This document shows, piece by piece, positions 21,465 through 32,440 of a DNA stretch of 64,000 bases. The notes under the pieces were generated by a model. It was not told where the DNA came from. It did no database searches and saw nothing but the letters and a program-made list of their open reading frames with translations. Each line of letters begins with the position of its first letter. Position 1 is the first letter of the stretch. Both the position numbers and the translations under genes were made by a program. The stretch spans positions 6,884,501 through 6,948,500 of the forward strand of contig CM034104.1 in the NCBI GenBank assembly GCA_019914945.1, in the 5' to 3' direction. This DNA comes from Typha latifolia. Its lineage: Eukaryota > Streptophyta > Magnoliopsida > Poales > Typhaceae.

Positions 21465-23140
21465 ATGGATTTTCATAGAGATGGACCATCATCTATTAGA
21501 CCTCCTATCTTAGATGGATCAAATTATGGATATTGGAAAGCTAGGATGAGAGCTTACTTGAAGTCTATAGATGAACGAGTATGGTTTGCCGTTGTGAACG
21601 GTTGGAGTCCACCAATGTACATGGTGGATGATAAACTTATTGATAAACCGATAGAGTCATGGGATAGGTCAGACTATGAAAAAGTTGGATGGAATAGCAA
21701 GGCAATAAATGCAATTTTTAGTTGTGTTCCCTCGAAAGAATTTAGAAGAATTTCTACTTGTGAGATAGCAAAAGAAGCTTGGACGATCTTAGAAACTACT
21801 CACGAAGGAACTATGGCTGTAAAACTTTCTAAACTCAGAGGTTGACTACTAATTTTGAAACTCTACGTATGGAGGAGAATGAGACATTTGATGAGTTTTA
21901 TGCAAAGCTTAGTGATATAGTCAACTCCAGTTTCAACCTAGGAGAGAAAATTCCTGAAAATAGAATTGTCCGTAAGATCCTTAGGTCTCTTCCAAAGAGG
22001 TTTCAAGCGAAAGTTACAGCTATTGAGGAAAGTAAGGACATCGATTTGATGAAAGTTGAACAATTGGTAGGAAATCTACAAACATTTGAGTCCAGTCTTT
22101 CAAAATCGAGAAAATCGAAAGGGATTGCCCTATCCTTAGTTGAACAAAATATAGAGGAGTCTGATGATGAAGGTGATTTAGATGTTGAAATGTTGGCCAT
22201 GTTCGTCAAAAAGTTTAATAAATTCTTTCGGAAGCCAAACAAGTTGAATGCTGAAAAACTTGAGAAAAGCAAAGCCTTTGTGAAAAAGAAGAATACTACA
22301 AGTTCGAACACAGGTGTGAGCAACAACAGTGTTAAACAGAAAAATAAGAATTCTGAGAATAAAGTTCGATGCTTTGAATATTCTGGTTTTGGATACATAG
22401 CACAAGAATGCCCTAATCGCCTTAAGAAGAAGGGTAAAGCTATGAAAGTTACTTGGGATGACTCAGATGAATCTGATGATGATTCTAAAAACGACGAAGA
22501 AAACTTTGTAGCTTTTGCCTCTTCTCTACTTAATATTAATTATGTTGTTGATACTGATAGTACAGATGATCAGGATATGTTACCAGCTGAAGAAGATGAA
22601 TCTGAAATTCAAAAGGCATATAATGACCTGTACCTGGAGTTGTTTAAACTCAAGAAAAGCAATCTTAGACTACTTCAATGACTCAAGGTAATCGAACTTG
22701 AAAGAATTCAATTTGAGGAGAAGTACAAATTGGAACTTGAACGTGTCAAAGACCTTTCTGAATATCTTGACAATGCAAAAAATAAAATGAAGGCTGATGA
22801 AATTGAACTAGAGCGACTGAATAAGGAAGTGACATTTCTAAAAGGGAAGAACAAACTTGACGAGATTCTAAAGGCTCAAATCTCTAGTAATTCAAATAAT
22901 AATAAAACTGTCTTCGTTTCTGCAGGTATACAAAAGGGAGAATATCTGAAGTCATCAACCGCATTTACAAAGCAATCCTGGATGAATGCTTCTAAACTGA
23001 AGGTGAATCTACAATCTGGTGAATCGTCAATGACACCAAAGGTAAACTTTAGTCACATTCCTCGACAAAAGGTAAGTAGAAAAGGGTTTGTTCCGACATG
23101 CTATCATTGCGGCATTCTAGGGCATATTCGACATTATTGT
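21465..23140 (+). pseudogene. Copia A gag
   Basis: The start is the ATG at 21465 (MDFHRDGPSS), supported by the same start in copy B. It has a copia gag N-terminus (PILDGSNYGYWKARMRAYLK), the UBN2-like middle, a charged coiled-coil segment (LERVKDLSEYLDNAKNKM) and two zinc knuckles. Knuckle 1 (22370-22411) reads CFEYSGFGYIAQEC, having lost a Cys and the His that copy B keeps. Knuckle 2 (23099-23140) is intact: CYHCGILGHIRHYC. Lesions are a one-base deletion near 21834 and a TGA at 22679-22681. Gag forms the particle that packages element RNA. Confidence 0.9.
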
Positions 23141-26100
23141 AAATTTTTGCAAAAACCTAGAAGTGTTATCATTTATCGGATGAAAACAAAGGCCATATGG
23201 GTCAAGAAAAGTGATTTGAAATGTTATGTTGTGCATACAGCCTTGAAAGCTTTAAATTCTAATTTGTGGTATTTAGACAGTGGCTGTTCAAGACATATGT
23301 CGGGTGACAAGTCGTTATTTTCAAATCTCGAAAAACATGAAGGGGGAGTTTTGACCTTCGGAGATGGTAATTTATCCAAGGTAATAGGTAAAGGAAAAGT
23401 AAGTTCTCCGGGGGTTTCTATTCTTGAAAATGTTCTTTATGTTAAGAGCTTGAAAGCAAATCTTCTGAGCATCAGTCAATATTGTGATGAAGATTATGAG
23501 GTAGAATTCTCCAAAAATAATTGTACTATTCTAGATCATGATGGTAATGTTATATGTTATGAATCTAGAACATCTAATAATTGCTATGTTGTTGGAACAT
23601 CACATAAACTGAAATGTAACAGTGCCTCTTTCGACATTGCAGATCTTTGGCATCAACGTCTTGGACATGTGAATCACTAGGTATTATTTACTCTGTCCAA
23701 ACAAGAAGTGGTAAGAGGAATACCTAAGATGAAAGAAATGTCAAAAAGAGTGTGCGGGTCGTGTCAAATTGGAAAACAAACTAGGATCTCACACAAGAAG
23801 GTAAATGCAGCTACCACTGACCGTGTGCTACAATTAGTTCACATGGACTTGATGGGTCCAACAAAAATGGAAAGACTTGGAGGTAAACGCTATATATTCT
23901 TAATGGTCGATGATTACTCCAGATATACCTGGGTTGCCTTTCTACGTGAGAAGTCTGAAACCTTTGAAGTTTTTAAATCACTATGCTTAAAATTGTAGAA
24001 TGAAAAATCTACTACCCTAGTTAGGATTCCTTCTGATCATGGTAGAGAATTTGAAAATGAAATTTTTTCCATATTTTGCAATTCTCTTGGTATTCAATAT
24101 GAATTTTCAGCTCCTATAACTCCACAACAGAACGGGATTGTGGAAAGAAAGAACCGAGTTGTGCAGTAAATGGCTAGGGTTATGCTTCACGCTAAAAAGG
24201 TTCCTTAAAGATTTTGGGCGAAAGCGGTCAATCCAACAGTACATGTGATAAATCGTGTTTATCTAAGACCAGGTACAAAAATGACTGCTTATGAAATCTA
24301 GAAAGGTAAGAAACCTAGTGTTAAATATTTTCAAGTTTTGGTAGTAAATGCTATATCTTGCGTGATCGAGAATATTTGAATAAATTTGACACTAGAAGTA
24401 ACGAAGGCATCTTCTTAGGGTATTCGAATAATAGCAGAGCCTACAGAGTATTTAATCTTGTCACTTCTACCGTTATGGAATCTGCTAATGTTATGATAGA
24501 TGAATCCACGACTGATTTAACTAAAGCTACTCATATTTCTGTTTCTGCAGATACATATGACGAAGAAATAGGAAAGGAGCTTGATCTAGAAATTGAGAAG
24601 TAAATGAACCAATTAAGACAAGACGACAAATCCAAAGTGAGGTATCATTTACTTGTTATACATCTTCTTTTGAACCTAAAAATGTGAAGGAAGCATTGTT
24701 AGACAATTCTTGGGTTAATTTTCTAGGAATTTCTAGGAATGATGTTTGGTATTTAGTTCCTAGACCTAAGAATGTGAACGTTATTGGAACAAAATGGATT
24801 TACAAGAATAAAAGTGATGAACATAGTAATATAATTCAAAATAAAGCTAGACTAGTAGCACAGGGATATACTCAGGTTGAGGGTATAGATTTTGATGAGA
24901 CATTTGCTCATGTTGCTAGATTAGAGTCTATTCGTATACTGCTTGCTATTGCTTGTCATTTAAAATTTAAATTGTTTCAAATGGATGTTAAAAGTGCTTT
25001 CTTGAATGGTACTCTGAATGAAGATGTTTATATGGAACAACCGAAAAGGTTCGAAGATCAAAAATTTCCTTCGCATGTCTTTAAACTGAAAAAGGCCCTC
25101 TACGGGTTAAAACAAGCTCTAAGAGCTTGGTATGAGATTGACCACTTTTTTGGTGGATGCAGGGTTCACTCGAGGGGGAGTGGACAAGACATTGTTCATT
25201 AGACGGTCGAACAAGAGTTTAGTTGTGGCACAAATATATGTGGATGACATTGTCTTCGGGGCAACGAGTCAATCACTAGCTAAGGAGTTTGTAGATCTCA
25301 TGCATATTCATTTTGAGATGAGCATGATGGGTGAGTTGAAGTTCTTTTTGGGACTTCAAATTACTCAATTGGAAATAGGGATATTTATCGCTCAAACCAA
25401 GTATGCTAAGGATCTTGTGACTAAATTTGGTTTAGAAAAAGCAAAACATGCTAGAACTCCTATGAGTACAACTACCAAACTAGGTAAGGATTTCAAGAAA
25501 AAGTGTTGATCAGACACTGTATAGGAGCATGATTGGTAGTCTTTTGTATTTAACTGCTAGTAGACCAGACATTGCATTTAGTGTCGGTGTGTGTGCTAGG
25601 TTTCAGTCTGAACCTAAGGAGACACATTTGTATACTGTGAAACGTATTATAAAATATGTCGGTGGCACAGTTGACTTAGGTATCTGGTTTACTTATGACT
25701 CGGGAGCTATCATATCTGGATACACGGATTCTGATTAGGCAGGTTCATGTGATGATAGAAAAAGTACCTCAGGTGGATGTTTTTATATTTGAAACAATCT
25801 GGTTGCTTGGCACAGTAAGAAACAAAACTTGATATCTTTATCTACTGCGGAGGCCGAGTACATTGCAGCGGGAAGTTGTTGTTCTCAGTTACTATGGATG
25901 AAACAGATGGTCAAAGATTACGGCATTGAACAAGTACTATGGTGCTTTATTGTGACAACATGAGTGCTATTAATATATCGAAAAATCCTGTTCAACACTC
26001 GCGTACAAAACATATTGATATCCGACATCATTTTATACGCGAGTTAGTTGAAGACAAAATAATAGCACTTGAACATGTTGAGACGGAGAAACAATTGGGT

Positions 26101-26178
26101 GATCTATTTACAAAACTTTTGGATTTACAGAGATTTGAGTATCTTCGTACTTCTTTAGGAATTTGTGCTTTGGATTGA
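23141..26178 (+). pseudogene. Copia A pol: protease, integrase, RT, RNase H
   Basis: The protease is marked by LWYLDSGCSRHMSG (near 23266). The pre-integrase HHCC region has LWHQRLGHVNH and CGSCQIGKQ. The integrase core keeps its catalytic Asp (HMDLMG, 23845), second Asp (SDHGREF) and Glu (IVERKN). RT keeps YVDDIVFG (about 25235). RNase H has STAEAEYIAA and ends LGICALD at 26178. Stops fall at 23678 (TAG), 23996 (TAG), 24167 (TAA), about 24207, about 24299 and 25736 (TAG). Frameshifts fall near 24334, 25135-25165, 25505 and 25932. Several lesions are shared with copy B. Confidence 0.92.
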
Positions 26179-27737
26179 TTTTTTTTTTGTTTTGGTTTGC
26201 GTGTTTTGGTTTTGCATGTTTCATTTTTATTATTTCTTTTCATTTCTTTTTAGGTTTTCTTTACTCTGAAATTTTCTTTATTTTTAGTTTCAGATTTGTC
26301 GAGAGTTTTTGTCATAAAAAAAAATTGATGCACTCCTAGATTCAATAATATACTCTTGACATAGAAATATGATTTTTCTCTTTATTATGAGTTATTATAG
26401 TCAATTTTGTCATCTTGTAGTATATTGTATCATTTCTGATTTATTCACTCTCTCGACTTCTATGATAATTATACTGAAATTAATGCACTCATAACGTGTG
26501 TATATTCTTGAGTGAGCATGACATCATGAAATTCTTTTTAAATAGCTCACTATTGATCTTGATTTGCACAGTTTGACCTCATGCTTAGTCATCACAAATG
26601 TGTTCATAAAAGATCAATGAAAAGGGCTACAATGAGTTAGTGTGAAAGTCATCTTGTTTAGAGTCCAGTTTGACTCAGTACATTGCTTGCAAATTAAATA
26701 AAATTTTTGCTATTTGTGTATATATTCTCGCACATTGTTTGATTTGTACTAGTAGAAAAGGGCTACCTACTCATGTGTGAAAGCCATCATTGCACCTATA
26801 TGGTTTAAGTATAAAAAATTACACGAAAAATTCCTGTTTTGTTATTGAGGATAAGTCAAAAAGTGCAAATTTAAATACTAAGTCGGTTTGACTACTGTGT
26901 TGTATCATTGTTTAAATAGGAAAGTTTCTTTAAGAAGAATGTTTCATGTTATCTATGCTCAACTTGCATATGCATATTGTTATGATCAATCAAGATTAAT
27001 TTAATTTTGAGTGATGCATTAGAATTGATTATAATATGCTTTTGATGATTTGATTGATCTGTGTATGACTTATTTCATTCGATTGTCATATTCTATGTCT
27101 TGAATCTAGTTTGAATTTCTAGAAGTGCATCTCCAAAAAGATTTTTTTTAAATTTTTTTTCTTAGACTTTTTACATAAAAAAAAGGCGTTCGAACGCAGA
27201 TTTTTGAGTTCGAACGCGGTGACTGGCGCATTCGAACGCGCAGACTGGTGCGTTCAAACGCACTCGAGGATTGTTTAAATATTGCGTCCGAACCCAAGGG
27301 TTTTCATCTTCTATCTTCCAAACCCTAGAAACCCTTCATTTTCTCCCTCTCCAATCTTCAAGATCTTGGTCTTTTTCATCAAAATTTTCAAATCTAACCC
27401 TTTTAAAGGGTAGTTCTCCTCCGGATCTAGCATCTTTCGGCCGAATTTCTTAGTTTTTCTTTACTTTTGTGAGGTATGATCATCCATCAAGTTTCCTATT
27501 TTTTATTCAATTAAGTCTCTTGATCTTGATTGATTTCGTGCGTTTTCGAGTTTTGATCACGTTAAAGTTACTATCTTGATGTTTCTTGTGTGATTGAACG
27601 TGATATCTTAGAGTTTTCAAGTGAAAGATGGATTTCATTTAGGGCCATTCATGGTTTCTTGAATTTTTTGGATTTCTTGCTATCTTTTGGTTGCTTTGGG
27701 CATGTATTGAATCTTGCATCTTGTTTCTTTCTCAAGC
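26179..27737 (+). other. Copia A post-pol spacer with possible internal promoter
   Basis: It is non-coding and conserved in copies B (53815-55374) and C (58060-59615). Near its end, four or five palindrome-like GTTCGAACGC motifs (27186-27263) are followed by a TTTAAATATT box. A telo-box-like AAACCCTAGAAACCC and a pyrimidine-rich leader precede the ATG at 27738. In copy C the box is a perfect TATAAATA (59151-59158). A possible intron donor GAGGTATGATC lies near 27470. Confidence 0.6.
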
Positions 27738-28788
27738 ATGCCTAGAAAAGCTGCGGTTTTCCAAGAAACCTAGGCCGCCTTCCTCACCTACTTCGGCTCC
27801 CACGTTTTCGACATCTATGGCTGCGGGCATTACAAATATAATTTTGGCACCCGTCCCCGTTATCCGTGAACGACCCGTGGTCATTTCCGAGTTTTCTTCT
27901 TTGGGGATAGAACAGATATTTACTGAGCGAGGATGGTTATCCGTGTGTCGGATAAGCGGGACTGCATATGTGGAAGTGGTCAGGGAATTTTTTAGTAATG
28001 CCACGGTTTTAGACCGCTGTATACGTTCTACTATTCGTGGGGTGTCTATATACTTGGACTCAGATGTTATTCGCACTGAACTTCGTCTTCCTGATGGTGA
28101 GTTCCAGTATCCAACGTCTGCTCCACTTCCTGATGTCAATGAATATGCTGGCACTGTACTGATCCTAGGGGAACGTTGGAAGGGAAACATGTTGCCGCAT
28201 GCGAAACTGACATCAGTGGCTCGCATGCTTCACCTGCTTTGTCTGTACAACGTCACCCCCAAGACTCGCCATTCCACTATTAGTCATGATCGTGCCTTCC
28301 TCCTTCATGCAATGTTATCTGGAGTCTCTGTTGATTTGGCTGCGGTGATTTATGATTCGATTCTCACAGCTGCACAGAAAGAAGCACCTCGTGAGGGGTT
28401 ACCATTTGGCATCTTCATTACAAAGTTGTGCACTCAGAGTGGGGTGCGTGTGGATGCTTCGGAACCTTCCCTTACTTCGCAAAAACCGTTGGATCGGATT
28501 ACTCTTGAGCGGAGTCAAGCTCACGACTAGTCGTCTCCTCTCAAGCCATCCTCTTCCGCCGCTGGTCGTTCATCGCACCTCGACAGTTCTGATGATAGCT
28601 CTGACGGTGACACATCTCACACTGAGGGGGAGTTACCACAGTACTCTGACTATTTTGATCAGCTTAGTACTCAATTGCAGGATCTCCATTCGGTAGTGAA
28701 TGATTTACGAGCTGAACAAGCTCGTCAGGGGACTGTACTTGACTCTGTGTTGACGATTCTTCATCGTCAGTTTCCTCCGAGTTCCTAG
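27738..28788 (+). pseudogene. Post-pol ORF of copia A (plant transposon protein-like), broken
   Basis: The frame starts MPRKAA at 27738. The central part (IEQIFTERGWLSVCRISG, VREFFSNATVLDRCIRS, IRGVSIYLDSDVIRTEL) resembles the plant transposon protein domain that often accompanies LTR elements: an ERGW block, a VREFF block and an RGV block. A serine-rich linker and a predicted C-terminal coiled coil (FDQLSTQLQDLHSVVNDL) follow. I see no clear membrane segment, so the label env-like is not supported. Lesions are small indels near 27760, 27825 and 27853 and a TAG at 28528-28530. The function is unknown. Confidence 0.75.
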
Positions 28789-29128
28789 TCTTTGGCATTT
28801 GTGTCAAAAAGGGGGAGAGTGTCTAGGTGTGTAGGGGGAGTATGGGAATAGGGGGGAGTTTATTAGAGTCTTTAGAGTCTTTATAACCTTGCTTATAACT
28901 TTGCTTGGAGTAATTGTGAACTTTGTTTGCTTAAGTACTTTTGAACTTATGCTCCATTGATAACTTGTGTTTGGATTGTTTATTCATTTCGAGTTATTTT
29001 CACTTGATCTTGGATTGGTATATGTTTATTTGCAGGTTTTGATGTGCAAAATATTCTAAGCTTGTTGATTGCTCAGTTTGAAGTCTTTGTAATATCTTGT
29101 AACCTAGGTGTTTTGTCACAAATTGCCA

Positions 29129-29140
29129 AAGGGGGAGATT
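29129..29140 (+). promoter_or_regulatory. Polypurine tract of copia A
   Basis: AAAGGGGGAGAT lies immediately before the 3' LTR start, the expected primer site for plus-strand DNA synthesis. The same tract precedes the LTRs of copies B and C. Confidence 0.85.
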
Positions 29141-30199
29141 GTTAGGTTTTTATTTGTTGGCAATTGTGTACAAAATATTCTAAGTGTATTTTTTTCATGT
29201 ATATGAGCTTTACACAAGTCTAGAATATCTCTAGTTTGAAGAATTGCAAGATTATTGGAGAAAAACCGTTGAGTTCACACCGCGTTCACAAACACGTTCG
29301 AAAGCGAAATCTGCATTCACACAGACAAAGAGCCGCGTTCACAAACGCGTTCGAACACGGAATCTGCGTTCACAGGGACCGACAACTACGTTCACAAACG
29401 CGTTCGAACGCGGGTACTGCGTTCACACAGACCGAGAGCTGCGTTCACAAACGCGTTCGAATGCAACCTGAAGTATTCAAGTTGTCGCGTTTGAACGCAC
29501 TCGGGCCCGTTCGAACGCACCTGAGATCAAGTCATGCCGTTCGAACGCAACATGAAGAATTCAAGTTGTCGCGTTCGAACGCACTCGGCCCCGTTCGAAC
29601 GCACCTGAGATCAAGTCATGCCATTCGAACGCACTCGGGCCGCGTTCGAACGCACCAACGAAGTTTGAAAAACTTGGATTCTCGTGAGTACAGATAAGAC
29701 TTGGATTTGGCTCTATCTTGGAGATCATATATAAGGATTGTGATGCCCTATCTCTAGGGTGGTTGAAGAAGTATTATTGAAGGAGACTTCTTAAGGCTAC
29801 ATCGGTTCTTCAACTAACAAGATTCCACTCATCTACAAAACTTAATCTTTCGTCTTAAGGGCTATCTAGACGAAAGATCAATCTCGAGGGTTACTGAGAT
29901 TGGACTTTAATCACGAGAAGCAGTGAATCGTGGGTTCTAGCGAGCAAGACTGAGAGGAACAAAGTCGTTTGGATCGACGGGTTGTTTTGTGAGTCAGTCT
30001 TGTAACTGCTACTATTCTAGTGATTGGTTTTGATCCGAGTTTGGATCCGTGGTTTTTTCCGGTTTGGGTTTTTCCACGTTAAAATCTTGGCGTTCATCTC
30101 TGCTTTCGTTCTTAATATTTCTTCGGAATTTTACCTAAGCGAACGAGTGATATCATTGCCTAGTACTTAGATACATACTTGTGTCTAGAGGTTTTTTCA
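29141..30199 (+). repeat. Copia A 3' LTR (1059 bp)
   Basis: It has the same termini as the 5' LTR. The palindrome array (29277-29665) is about 82 bases longer because the ~84 bp unit occurs twice. The array variants resemble those of the copy B 3' LTR (for example a shared CACAGGGACCGACAACTACG) rather than copia A's own 5' LTR. Confidence 0.92.
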
Positions 30200-32049
30200 C
30201 ATGCTGAAGGCCAAAACATACATGTACATAATATATAATATAACCTAATTTGAGAAAGGCGTCTTGGGGATAAGACTACTCACCACCACTGCAAATACCA
30301 AACAACCACTCGTTCACGTTGTTACGACAATTATCAAGCCTCGATAGCTAAGTCCACGGGATCCTGAACATGGGGGGGGGGTCAGAATCTGAAATTATTT
30401 AAGTAGTATGATGTTAGCCGTTTATCTGATTAAAATCCGTTCATATAATATATGATGATTTATAAGGTTTTAGAATTTCTACTTATATTTATAACTAGTT
30501 AGATTTTTAATTACAGATAAAAATAAAAATAAAAATATAGATGAAAACCTAACTATAATTATATCTTGATTAATTAGAGATTACTTTGTAAAATAATAAA
30601 TAAATACATAAGCCTATGTATTTTATTTGTTACAAAAATAATAATGTATAAGACATTAATAGAATTACTTAAAACGTATATCATAAGAATATTAGAATAT
30701 AAATCTATTAATTATAATTTACAAATCTATCTATTAATCTAATATACATATAAGTAAATAAATAAATAAATATAAGTATTACCTATATTTATGTGTAATA
30801 GTTTATAACCTAATTAATTATTAATTAATTATAATTAACAATAATCATATTGATGAATATATATTATTATTAAAATAAATAATGTCTAAATTTCTTTGTA
30901 TTAATTAAAACTGAAATACCTTAACAAATAAAAAAAATACCAAAATAAGGATTACTAGTACTAGTGCTGGGCTTGGTCCAACACTAGCCTGCTATAGTGC
31001 TAGTGTGAGCGAGAGAGAGAGAGGGGGGAGAGATAGGAGCTCACCGAAGCTCGCGGAGGTGGCGGCGGCGATAGGCCGGCCTCGATGAGAGAGAGAGAGG
31101 GAGAGAGAGAGAGAGACCGAGAGAGAGAGCGAGAGAAAGAGAGATGTAGAGGGAGAAAGAGAGGCGGTGGGGGGGGGGGGGGGGTCTTGGCGGTGGCTGC
31201 GGCGGCGCTGGCCGCAGCCGGTTGACTACGGCGACGCGAGGGGGGCGTGGCACGCTCCCCTCCTGCCACTTCATGGCACGAGGCCGGCTACACTGTGGCC
31301 GGCCACGTCGTGCCATGTAACTAGTGTTTTTTTTATTTTTTTGGGATTGGGTTGTTATACAAAAACATGAAATAATGCGGGTGATGGTGGTGGTGACAAG
31401 TGGAGTGGATGTTAGGGTTACGGATGGGTATGGAGATGAAGGTGGATGGTGGATGTGATTAAAGGATATAGACAAAGGGAACGAAGTGGTCGAGATCCCA
31501 AAGAAGAGGGGTGGCTCGACAGTCAAGAGAGATTAAAAGGGTAGAGGTAGAAGGATAGTGAAGAGGGAGGAGGGAGAGAGTCTAGAGAGAGAAGATAGGA
31601 GGCAAGAAATCAATAATCCAATAGCATCATCATCATACTCCAATTAGGGATTCCTCCATATATATATAGAGGCTCACCCTAGGGACTCATCAACTAAATT
31701 AAATAACTCAAACAAATCCTAACAAATAAACAACTAAGTTAAAACCCTAACAAACTAACTAAACTAGTCTTCCTTATCTTCTCAGATTAACTCTCAGAAT
31801 AAGCTTTCATTTTGTCACAAATAGATTCCGAATCTGGAGAAGCCATGAATATAAAAGTTGTAGATCTAGATGTTGGCGACCTTATCCAACTAGTTTGATA
31901 TTATTTGGATATGTGTAGAATATTTTACGTATACTTTCCCAAAATTGCACAGAGCTGAATTTAACTAATTAAATAAAATCCTAACCTATTATGACTCTAA
32001 CTAAACCAAATAATCAAATAAGATAATTAGACTCAATCCATTGAGCCTA

Positions 32050-32440
32050 ATCTCCCTTTGATATGATCTGATCTGACCTGGTTCGCATCAATCCACCACG
32101 CTTCCGACCACCTTGTCCTCAAGGTATCCATGGTGGTTCCCAAACCTTCCGTATTTGTCGAATCGTTCCCACCAACATCCTTTTGAATTGCGTCTACTCT
32201 ATGTAACAATGTTTGGAACATGCCCCTAAGTTCATCCGCCAAACCTGTAATCACACCCATGGACGTTGGTTGACTCGGTCCTATCATGGTCACTCCAAAG
32301 GAATCAGCCTCACAGTTAGGGTCATCGTGGATTGAGTCTTTCCTTGTCGATGTCCTCTCCATAATTCTCCTTATTGATGTCATCTTTCCTGTTTTAACCA
32401 TTAATGGAGGTCTGAGGTTCGCCTGGCTCTGATACTAATT
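32050..32440 (-). pseudogene. Minimal internal region between LTR-b and LTR-c
   Basis: Only about 390 bases separate two gypsy LTRs. The minus frame gives a gag N-terminus (MTSIRRIMERTSTRKDS; DELRGMFQTLLHRVDAIQ) that runs straight into the element's 3' tail (TLRTRWSEAWWIDANQV, stop at about 32033-32035 in the ORF frame). A decayed PBS (TTAGTATCAGAG in the minus sense, near 32427-32440) and a polypurine tract are kept. It is a deletion derivative that could move only in trans. Confidence 0.75.

Larger units (their letters stand above)
20439..30199 (+). mobile_element. Copia A: complete SIRE/Maximus-like LTR retrotransposon with additional ORF
   Basis: It has two LTRs (TGTTAGG...TTTTTTCA), a primer-binding site, gag, pol in copia order (protease, integrase, RT, RNase H), a 1.5 kb spacer, an ORF after pol, a polypurine tract and a perfect 5 bp TSD CATGC (20434-20438 and 30200-30204). 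Outside the repeat arrays the LTRs differ at only a handful of sites in about 750 bases, so insertion was recent. Gag, pol and the additional ORF all carry frameshifts or stops, so movement must have been in trans or the lesions came later. Lineage is inferred from the post-pol ORF and gag type. Confidence 0.9.
18858..31359 (+). mobile_element. Solo LTR 3 (~2.7 kb), complete, split by copia A
   Basis: The left end TGAAACGCCCCCG and right end GGGTTGTTATA are flanked by CAAAA on both sides (18853-18857 and 31360-31364). Without copia A and its duplicated CATGC the unit is about 2736 bases, close to the 2805 of solo LTR 4. The flanks continue as one gypsy LTR, confirming the boundaries. Orientation is nominal because the termini are mutually inverted (TGTAAC/GTTACA). 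Confidence 0.85.
18599..32049 (-). mobile_element. Gypsy LTR-c (~944 bp), split by nested insertions
   Basis: The outer parts are 18599-18857 and 31360-32049. They rejoin cleanly at the CAAAA duplication and then match LTR-b (32441-34295 without its MITE) along their length. In the minus sense the LTR ends with two PBS-like TTGGTATCAGAGC repeats (18599-18650). It carries an AT-type TATA (about 31660-31672) but no GTTCGAACGC cluster. A polypurine tract (AAAGGGAGA in the minus sense, 32050-32061) adjoins its start, as for a 3' LTR. Confidence 0.8.

Noticed and set aside
22003..22405. Minus-strand frames opposite copia gag (also 49811-50213)
   Set aside because: Antisense shadows of gag; no independent motif.
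27300..27340. Telomere repeat
   Set aside because: AAACCCTAGAAACCC is a single telo-box-like motif, not an array.
27691..27737. Upstream start for the post-pol ORF
   Set aside because: The longer open frame here depends on the indel in copy A; copy B shows the natural ATG at the position equivalent to 27738.
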